DNA from: Endomicrobiia bacterium
Lineage (GTDB): Bacteria; Elusimicrobiota; Endomicrobiia; Endomicrobiales; Endomicrobiaceae
DNA length: 11,912 bases
Direction: 5' to 3'
Assembly (NCBI GenBank): GCA_009782015.1
Contig: WQUP01000133.1
Location: 1 to 11,912 of the forward strand
The translations under genes and the position numbers were made by a program. Positions 1 through 5,081 of this stretch are shown piece after piece. Below the pieces are notes generated by a model, which did no database searches, had not been told where the DNA came from, and saw only the letters and a list, made by a program, of their open reading frames with translations. How positions within the stretch are numbered: position 1 is the stretch's first letter; each line of letters opens with the position of its first letter.

Positions 1-13
1 TCCCAACCTCCGC

Positions 14-43
14 CATACTTTTTGCAGACGTTCAAAAAGTATG
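14..43. repeat. AT-rich perfect hairpin
   Basis: Eleven-base perfect inverted repeat: catactttttg at 14-24 and caaaaagtatg at 33-43, with an 8-base loop. An A run follows at 45-50. On the minus strand the stem is preceded by T residues rather than followed by a clear T tract, so a terminator role is not demonstrated. It sits at the left window edge, so the gene it may serve is not visible. Confidence 0.6.
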
Positions 44-99
44 CAAAAAAACTGCCGCCGGATGCACATTCGCTATGATTTTCACGGCAAATCCGGAAC

Positions 100-141
100 T
101 GACACGCAGTGTCACCCTGAAAGGACAAAGTCCTTGAAGGG
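100..141. repeat. Two adjacent triloop hairpins, one nested
   Basis: The hairpin tgacac-gca-gtgtca occupies 100-114. It is followed at once by an outer stem ccct (115-118)/aggg (138-141), which encloses the inner hairpin aaggac-aaa-gtcctt (121-135). Both inner loops are three bases closed by AC/GT. No coding sequence with a plausible ribosome-binding site covers this stretch. It looks like REP/palindromic-unit DNA; the family is not identified. Confidence 0.65.
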
Positions 142-153
142 TCTAGACCTCTA

Positions 154-206
154 GATCCTTCGTTGAGGACGAAGTCCTCGCCTCAGGATGACACCTTTGG
201 TGTCAT
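154..206. repeat. Nested REP-like palindrome plus hairpin
   Basis: Outer arms atcct (155-159) and aggat (185-189) enclose an inner hairpin gaggac-gaa-gtcctc (165-179). The outer right arm runs into atgacacc-ttt-ggtgtcat (188-206), an 8-bp perfect stem. The outer frame gatcc...aggatgaca resembles the REP-like sequence near 10277-10303 (gatccc...gggatgaca), with another hairpin in place of the usual loop. Confidence 0.65.
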
Positions 207-291
207 TTTGCTCAAACAACCGGATTTGAATAATCCGCAAAAATCCTACGCTCATAAGCCGCGCAAAATGCGGCAACAACGAAAAGATAAA

Positions 292-419
292 AACGGCAAA
301 GCCGTTAATTCCCCTTTTGTAAAAGAGCCTGCCCTGAGCGAAGGGACATCGTCCCGAAGTCGAATGGGGGTGGCAGGAGACAAGGTCTCGGCAGGAGACA
401 AGGTCTCCTGACGGGGTAT
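292..419. repeat. Dispersed palindromic repeat, copy A
   Basis: It begins with the hairpin aacggc-aaa-gccgtt (292-306) and the motif gccgttaattcccctttt. It contains a gccctgagcgaa...gtcgaatggg REP-like piece interrupted by gggac-atc-gtccc (343-355). It ends with ggggtggcag, an arm/loop/arm, and ctgacggggtat. The terminal hairpin is caggagac-aag-gtctcctg (392-410). The 18-base unit ggcaggagacaaggtctc is exactly duplicated in tandem (372-389 and 390-407). Copies B (4841-5008) and C (6466-6534) share the frame but have different arms. Confidence 0.75.
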
Positions 420-557
420 CGCCGTTGCAGCAGTGTTGTTCCTTAAAGACTTTAAAGTCCTTAAGGACCTTAATGTCCTTAAAGTCGTAAGAAGTAGCCT
501 CAAATGAAGAAAATCATAGCAATCAACTGCAGTCATCGTGAGGGGAATTAACGGCTT
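299..557. repeat. 17-bp perfect inverted repeat bounding a 259-bp block
   Basis: aagccgttaattcccct at 299-315 is the exact reverse complement of aggggaattaacggctt at 541-557. The block between holds the rest of copy A and a 9-bp tandem array, with no credible gene. It could be a MITE-like unit or simply two repeat copies in opposite orientation. No target-site duplication was recognised. The rightmost arm ends only 20 bases beyond the stop codon of the minus-strand autotransporter gene. Confidence 0.6.
442..486. repeat. Five degenerate 9-bp tandem units
   Basis: Successive units are cttaaagac, tttaaagtc, cttaaggac, cttaatgtc and cttaaagtc, each 9 bases. The second half of unit 1 with unit 2 forms the 12-base palindrome gactttaaagtc (448-459). 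A nine-base period keeps frame, so false open reading frames cross it on both strands. No sign of expression is visible. The rest of the spacer up to 577 shows no further structure beyond the inverted-repeat arm. Confidence 0.65.
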
Positions 558-577
558 ATCTAAATGAAGCCATGTTT

Positions 578-3500
578 TTACTGTCCGAGAATCTTTTTTG
601 CGGTTGTCGTGGCCCAGTCAACCGTCTTTTTGTAGAACGAAAGAGGTATGCCGTTTGGCGCGGCTATGTAAATGCTGTTTTGCACAACGGCTTTAGGTTT
701 GAGTTCGTCAAGGCCGGAAAGTTTATATTTATAGTTGTTCAAAAGCGTGTTATCCATAATGCCGGATTTCTTTGCCGAAGTTTGTTTTGATGCGGACGCT
801 CCTTCAGTCTGGCTGTCTGGCTCTTCGCTGCCGCTGATTTCATCTTCCGGCTCTATTGTTGAGATAGCCACAGCTTCCGTCGGTTCCTGCCTGTCTTGCG
901 CTTGCCGGGCTTCTTCCAAAAGTCTTGCTTGTTCCTGTTCGGCCGCCAGCTTTTCGGCTGTAAGCTTTTCAGCCGCAAGTTTTTCAGCTGCAAGCTTTTC
1001 GGCTGCAAGCCTGGAGGCTGCAAGCCGATCGGCTGCAAGCCTATCGGCTTCTTCTTGAGCTTTCTTTTTTGAGGCAGCTTCTGCCTTGGCAGCTTCGGCA
1101 ACTTTTGCCGCGGCCGCTGCTTTTGCTTTTTCTTCGGCTTGCGCTTTTTGCTGCGCAAGTTTAGCTTGCTGCGTTTCAAGTTTTGCCTGCTCGCCGGCTT
1201 TAGCTTTTGCCGCTTTAGCCTCAAGCTTTGCTTGTCTGTTTTCCGCGGTTATCCTTGCCTGCTCGTCAGCTTTTGCCTGTTTTGCGGCGGCCGCCTGCGC
1301 CGCTGCTTCGGCTTTCTGTCTTGCCTTTTCTTGCGCTATAATTGCCTGCGCTTGACGCTCCTGCTCGGCTTGTTGAGCTTCGGCTTGTTGAGCGGCATTC
1401 TCTTTAGCCTGCTGTTCTTCCAAAGCTTTTTGCTGCGCTTTTTGTTGCGCTGCTGCCTGGCGTTGTGCTGCCTGCTGTTGCGCTGCCTGAAGTTCAGCTT
1501 CTTTTTGGGCAGTTTCTGCCCTGGCAACTTCGGCAACTTTTGCCGCTTCTGCCGCCGCTGCAGCTTGTTGCTGTTTCAGCGATTCTTTTTCCGCGGAATT
1601 GTTTGAAGAGCAGAAAGTATATCTCAAGCCGAGATTGCCGTATATGTTTTGAAATTTGTCCGCCGCGTAGTAACTTGCGTTTGCAAAAACTTTAAGCCTT
1701 TCCCAAACTCTTACCGCTGCGCCGATGCCTGCTCCGAATATTACCTGGGATTCTTCGTATCCGCGGCTGTAGAAGCTTTCGGAAGTTCCGTCAAAAACGG
1801 ATTTTACTTCCGGCGCGGTACCGCTAAAAAGATATTTTGCTTCCGTATTTACGTAAGCGCTCCATTTTTTGTCGTCATACGCAGCTCCGGCTCCGAGCCG
1901 GCCGGCTGATCTGAAATAGTTTCCGCCGTCAACTTTTAAATCAAAAGCGCCTGCTCCGCTTTCCGTAAATCCGCCGTAATTTGAGTTTCTCGCTTCAAGC
2001 CCTGCATACGGCCTGAAATTTATATTTTGCGCCGCTTCAAATTTCAACGCGCCTTCAACATCGCCGCCGAAAGTCATGCCGCTGAAACTGCCTTTGGCAG
2101 TTCCGTTATTAAAAGGTATGTATCTTGTAGTATCATAGCTGTCGTAACTTCCCGCAACCAAAGCTTTCACTTCCCAAAAATTTTCGATATAGCCGCCGTA
2201 AACGCCAAGCCCGGTGTCTGAAATATCCGCGCTGTTTCCGGGAATCTGGCTTATGTCGTGCCCGTCGTACTTTCCGTATATGCCTAACATTATTTTGCTG
2301 TCAGCCAAAAATTTGTCGTAACCGCCCATCGCTCCGTAAGAAACGTCCTGATAATCGTTGATAGAGTTGTCATCCCCGCCGTATCTGGCGTATCCGCCGG
2401 TCGCCTGTAACCATACGCCGCTGCTTGTGTTTCCGTCGGGACAGTGGTTCTTTATTCTGTCGTAAATCTTATCGCTTTCCGAGTCAAGAGCCGCGCTCCT
2501 GATAACGTTTGCAAGAAAGTATCCCGAAATCTGCGAAAGAGCGGCTCTTTGTCCCTGCTCGTCCAATGCGGTAATGTCGTTTATAACTGTCATAAGCGCC
2601 GAGGGCGCTGCCGAGCCTGCGGAAATGGAGTCTAAGACTCCGGCGGTTTGCCGCTGGTTGTAAGAAATGCCGCTCAGCGCGGCAAAATTGGTGAGAAAAG
2701 CGCCGTTTATAATCAGCCTTACCAAATTGGGAATGCTGTAATCTATTGAGTATGCCAGCTCCGCGCTGTTTATCGAGCTTGACGCAAAAGTTCCGGAAAC
2801 TGTGGTATTTGTGCTTTCCACTATGTTAAACACGGAGTTGTTATACGTTCCGACGCCGGCTTGTATGGAAAGATTTCCGCCGACCTGCGCCGAGCCCGAG
2901 GTTACTTTGTCGTTTGTGCCGTCGTCAAATATGTCAACTTTCAAGTTAGAAAAGCTTTTAAAAGTTCCGGCTTCAACGGTTTCCGCCGTGCCGTTTTGCA
3001 TGTCAAGCGCGCTGCCCGAAGGAAGCGCAAGATTTGCGCATTTTAAAGAAGCGCCCGAAAGAAGGGCGATGTCGCCCGCCGATATATTAAAACTTCCCCA
3101 TATTTTGTTTATTCCGCCGAGGCGCAAAGTTTGCACCCCCGTTTTGTTTATAATTATTCCCGCTGAGAGCGGGTCAGTGACTATGCCGCCTTCCATAGTT
3201 ATGGGATTTGCTGCCGCGTTAAGATTCAGCGTTGAGTTGATATCCATATATATGTCGTTAGGCGTTCCGTTTGCGGTGTTTCCCGTAAAAGTAATTGCGC
3301 CTCTGTCGGCGTTAAGCGTTACATTGCTTGCGGAGATATACAACGCGCCGCCGTTTGCGCTTACCGTGTTGTTTTCAAAAAGGATTTCGCCGCCGAAAAC
3401 CGCGGCGGTATTGTTTGCAATCGCTATCGCGCCGCCGGAAGCGGCCGAATTGTTTTTAAAAGAGGCCTGCGTTGTCCACGCAAAATCAAGCGTTGAGCCG

Positions 3501-4114
3501 GACGAGTAAACCGCGCCGCCTTCCGCGCCCGCCGAGTTGCCCGAAAAAGATACGTTTCCGCTGAAACTTGCTATGCTTGGCGCGCCTGCCGCCGAAGAGT
3601 TTGCGGCATATATCGCTCCGCCGCTGCCTCCGGCAGAATTGCCGTTAAAAGAGTTTGTCTGTCCGAAAATGGATACGCCGCCGAGAAGATACATCGCTCC
3701 GCCGTCTGCGGACGCGGCATTGTTTGAAAAAACCGTTGCCGTAAAATTTCTGTAGTCGGCCGGAACGCCTGCGGAGTTATTTTCAAGATACATCGCTCCA
3801 CCGTTGCCCGCTCCGCCGTTTGTCACAAAAAGATTGGATATAGTCAAATTGAGAAGCGATGATGACGCGTCGTTGAGGAATCTGTTGCCTGCGAGATTGA
3901 CGGCGTAATTGTTGCCGTTGAATGTTTTGGAGTAAATAAAATCAGGGAGAGGGGCGGAAAGCGTTATTGAAGAGGTAAACGTTTCCAAAGAAGACAAAGG
4001 GTCGGCTATTTCCGAAGACAGCGACGCAAAATCAGAGACGTCTCCGGCGTATGCCGCCGCAGAAAAGTTCAGCATCGCTGCCGCTAACAACATGCATGAA
4101 AATTTTTTGATCAT
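578..4114 (-). CDS. Autotransporter with Pmp-like passenger and C-terminal coiled-coil tail
   Basis: Predicted surface protein of 1178 residues. The start at 4114 puts a signal peptide (about 1-23, ending AYA before GD) first; an in-frame ATG at 4213 would add 33 residues without a signal and is rejected. Residues 105-280 carry repeated GGA[IMV]Y and FxxN motifs, as in chlamydial polymorphic membrane proteins, indicating a beta-helix passenger. Residues 493-557 are a helical linker (QRAALSQISG, then DKIYDRI). The barrel spans about 565-834 (SGVWLQATGGYAR to GLRYTF, ending in F834). Unusually, the protein continues: 838-1077 is Ala/Gln/Lys/Glu-rich, TolA-like helix including seven LAAEK-type pentads (1026-1060), then an acidic linker and a roughly 60-residue tail. 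Known barrels place residues after the last strand in the periplasm, so the tail is inferred to be periplasmic. The RBS is weak (AAGG, about 9 bases upstream). Function of the passenger is unknown. Confidence 0.9.
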   Translation of the reverse strand: MIKKFSCMLLAAAMLNFSAAAYAGDVSDFASLSSEIADPLSSLETFTSSITLSAPLPDFIYSKTFNGNNYAVNLAGNRFLNDASSSLLNLTISNLFVTNGGAGNGGAMYLENNSAGVPADYRNFTATVFSNNAASADGGAMYLLGGVSIFGQTNSFNGNSAGGSGGAIYAANSSAAGAPSIASFSGNVSFSGNSAGAEGGAVYSSGSTLDFAWTTQASFKNNSAASGGAIAIANNTAAVFGGEILFENNTVSANGGALYISASNVTLNADRGAITFTGNTANGTPNDIYMDINSTLNLNAAANPITMEGGIVTDPLSAGIIINKTGVQTLRLGGINKIWGSFNISAGDIALLSGASLKCANLALPSGSALDMQNGTAETVEAGTFKSFSNLKVDIFDDGTNDKVTSGSAQVGGNLSIQAGVGTYNNSVFNIVESTNTTVSGTFASSSINSAELAYSIDYSIPNLVRLIINGAFLTNFAALSGISYNQRQTAGVLDSISAGSAAPSALMTVINDITALDEQGQRAALSQISGYFLANVIRSAALDSESDKIYDRIKNHCPDGNTSSGVWLQATGGYARYGGDDNSINDYQDVSYGAMGGYDKFLADSKIMLGIYGKYDGHDISQIPGNSADISDTGLGVYGGYIENFWEVKALVAGSYDSYDTTRYIPFNNGTAKGSFSGMTFGGDVEGALKFEAAQNINFRPYAGLEARNSNYGGFTESGAGAFDLKVDGGNYFRSAGRLGAGAAYDDKKWSAYVNTEAKYLFSGTAPEVKSVFDGTSESFYSRGYEESQVIFGAGIGAAVRVWERLKVFANASYYAADKFQNIYGNLGLRYTFCSSNNSAEKESLKQQQAAAAAEAAKVAEVARAETAQKEAELQAAQQQAAQRQAAAQQKAQQKALEEQQAKENAAQQAEAQQAEQERQAQAIIAQEKARQKAEAAAQAAAAKQAKADEQARITAENRQAKLEAKAAKAKAGEQAKLETQQAKLAQQKAQAEEKAKAAAAAKVAEAAKAEAASKKKAQEEADRLAADRLAASRLAAEKLAAEKLAAEKLTAEKLAAEQEQARLLEEARQAQDRQEPTEAVAISTIEPEDEISGSEEPDSQTEGASASKQTSAKKSGIMDNTLLNNYKYKLSGLDELKPKAVVQNSIYIAAPNGIPLSFYKKTVDWATTTAKKILGQ
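935..1039 (-). repeat. Seven 15-bp in-frame tandem units in the autotransporter tail
   Basis: The plus strand shows units such as cggctgcaagctttt and cagctgcaagctttt repeated with few changes. They encode seven pentapeptides of type L-A/T-A-x-K/R (residues 1026-1060 of the autotransporter). Because each unit is a multiple of three, gain or loss of units would change tail length without a frameshift. Confidence 0.8.
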
Positions 4115-4231
4115 GCCGCAAAACCTTTTTGGCGTAGTCGGACTTCGGGAGATACTGCGAACACGAAAATGGTATAAAAAAATAAGACCATTTACAAATA
4201 AAAACCGCCGCAAAATGCAAAAAAATTGTGA

Positions 4232-4237
4232 ATTATA
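4232..4237 (-). promoter_or_regulatory. Possible -10 element for the autotransporter gene
   Basis: The minus strand reads TATAAT at 4237-4232, a perfect sigma-70 -10 hexamer, about 118 bases upstream of the start codon at 4114. No good -35 hexamer lies 16-18 bases further upstream. The position inside an AT-rich patch makes chance occurrence plausible. It implies a leader of about 110 bases. Confidence 0.3.
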
Positions 4238-4241
4238 ACGG

Positions 4242-4316
4242 CGGAAGTTCAGCGGCTCGGAAGTTCAGCAGCTCAGCAACTGCAACGACGAAGCCTTTGC
4301 CTTTGCCGAACTTCCG
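4242..4316. repeat. GAAGTT-type dispersed repeat, copy 1
   Basis: Two 16-base units, cggaagttcagcggct (4242-4257) and cggaagttcagcagct (4258-4273), differ at one base. The segment 4259-4315 runs ggaagtt...aagcctttgcctttgcc...cttcc and is similar to 6568-6617. Arms cggaagttc (4258-4266) and gaacttccg (4308-4316) are perfect inverted repeats. It occupies the divergent spacer between the autotransporter and the receiver gene. Confidence 0.65.
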
Positions 4317-4339
4317 GGCTTCTGAGCTCTCCTAGCTTC

Positions 4340-4369
4340 GGCGCGCGATGCGCTTGCGCATTGCGCGCC
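4340..4369. promoter_or_regulatory. Strong GC-rich hairpin in divergent promoter region
   Basis: Bases 4340-4352 pair with 4357-4369 around a 4-base loop (cttg): a 13-bp stem with one G-T wobble (4347/4362). No T tract follows directly on either strand, so an intrinsic terminator is unlikely. Its right arm overlaps the best -35 candidate for the receiver gene. It could be an operator, a repeat unit or a transcription-blocking cruciform; the sequence does not distinguish these. Confidence 0.6.
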
Positions 4370-4389
4370 TCACCGTATTTTGATAAAAT
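4361..4389 (+). promoter_or_regulatory. Candidate sigma-70 promoter for the receiver gene
   Basis: An extended -10, TG-A-TAAAAT (4381-4389), lies 27 bases upstream of the ATG at 4417. A weak -35 (ttgcgc, 4361-4366) sits at 17-base spacing. The -35 falls inside the right arm of the 4340-4369 hairpin, so folding or protein binding there would affect it. Confidence 0.4.
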
Positions 4390-4416
4390 CTCAGCCGCAG
4401 CCAACGGGGTAATATT

Positions 4417-4788
4417 ATGATAAAAATACTGCTTGTTGATGACGAAGTTTACGCAAGAGACAATATGGCAAGGCTGATACAGCGCAAAGGCTTTGCGGTA
4501 TGCGTCGCAGGCAATGCCGACGAATGTCTCAAAGTTTGCAAAGAAGAAAAGCCCGACGCGGTTTTTTTAGACATTATGCTTCCCGACAACGACGGCGACC
4601 ACCTTTTTCCTTACATAAAAGAAATAAATCCCGACATCGCAATTTACTTTATCACCGGCTCCGGCACCATTTTTACCGAAGAGCACGCCAAAGAACTCGG
4701 CGCCGCCGGTTACATGCAAAAGCCGGTTTACATGGAAAACCTGTTCGCGCTGCTTGAAGAGATAAAGAAGAAAGCGGAGAGCAAATAA
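4417..4788 (+). CDS. Stand-alone response-regulator receiver protein
   Basis: CheY-like receiver of 123 residues with no output domain. The acidic pair D8/D9 (VDDE), phosphoacceptor D52 (VFLDIMLP), T80 (FITGSG) and K102-P103 (MQKPV) are all in canonical places, so it should be phosphorylatable by a sensor kinase. The ATG is preceded by ggggtaat about 7 bases upstream. With only a receiver it must act through protein contacts (like CheY or Spo0F) or as a phosphate sink. No kinase gene is in the window. It is transcribed away from the autotransporter gene, with a 302-base spacer, and is followed by repeat DNA rather than an operon partner. Receiver assignment is secure; the target pathway cannot be told. 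Confidence 0.93.
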   Translation: MIKILLVDDEVYARDNMARLIQRKGFAVCVAGNADECLKVCKEEKPDAVFLDIMLPDNDGDHLFPYIKEINPDIAIYFITGSGTIFTEEHAKELGAAGYMQKPVYMENLFALLEEIKKKAESK

Positions 4789-4792
4789 AGGC

Positions 4793-4824
4793 GATGCAGG
4801 GATGCGAAGATGCAGGGATGCAGA
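4793..4824. repeat. Four 8-bp tandem units after the receiver gene
   Basis: Units gatgcagg, gatgcgaa, gatgcagg and gatgcaga lie head to tail starting 4 bases after the receiver stop codon. They are part of the repeat DNA filling 4789-5081. The 8-base period does not preserve frame, so a coding role is unlikely. Confidence 0.7.
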
Positions 4825-4840
4825 GAAACAGCTTTATCAG

Positions 4841-5008
4841 CGGCAAAGCAATAAATTCCCCTTTACTTAAAGGGGTGAGTGTGCGACGAATAAGAGCCTG
4901 TCCCGAAAGGTAGCAGTTCGGGAAGCACGAGACGCGAACGGGCGCGATGGCACAATGTGCCTGTGAGCGCCCCGGATGGCAAAAAACGAAGTTTTCTGAC
5001 GGGGCATG
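4841..5008. repeat. Dispersed palindromic repeat, copy B
   Basis: It has the same frame as copies A and C: cggcaaagc, ttcccc, a ccccttt/aaagggg stem (4858-4875), then ggatggca and ctgacggggcatgg at the right end. The terminal hairpin is aaaac-gaa-gtttt (4983-4995). Between them are tcccgaa/ttcggga (4901-4923) and a nested pair: outer gggcgc (4940-4945)/gcgccc (4967-4972) around ggcac-aat-gtgcc (4949-4961). An open frame from an ATG at 4947 crosses this repeat into the next gene, but it is repeat-derived. The remainder to 5081 holds an imperfect ggggac/gctccc hairpin and the RBS of the next gene. Confidence 0.75.
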
Positions 5009-5081
5009 GCTTTTATTAGCAGAATCGGGGTGCGGGGACAAAGCTCCCGACGCAGTATTTGCCGGCAATGAGGAAATAAAA

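Noticed and set aside
163..536. Open frames on both strands (163-411 plus, 252-536 minus)
   Set aside because: They are made of hairpin repeats and a 9-bp tandem array, have no good ribosome-binding site, and the peptides are repetitive or low complexity.
292..557. CRISPR array
   Set aside because: The repeats are short palindromes with irregular spacing, and there are no equal-length unique spacers or cas genes.
735..3755. Many plus-strand open frames opposite the autotransporter gene, including one of 235 codons at 2802-3509
   Set aside because: They are shadows of a GC-biased coding sequence on the minus strand, with low-complexity Ala/Ser/Phe/Leu products and no family motif.
4115..4213. 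Longer autotransporter start at 4213
   Set aside because: It would place 33 residues before a standard signal peptide that begins at the internal methionine (MIKKFS).
4858..4875. ccccttt/aaagggg stems (also 6484-6502) as intrinsic terminators
   Set aside because: Neither strand has a proper T tract directly after the stem; the stems belong to the dispersed repeat frame.
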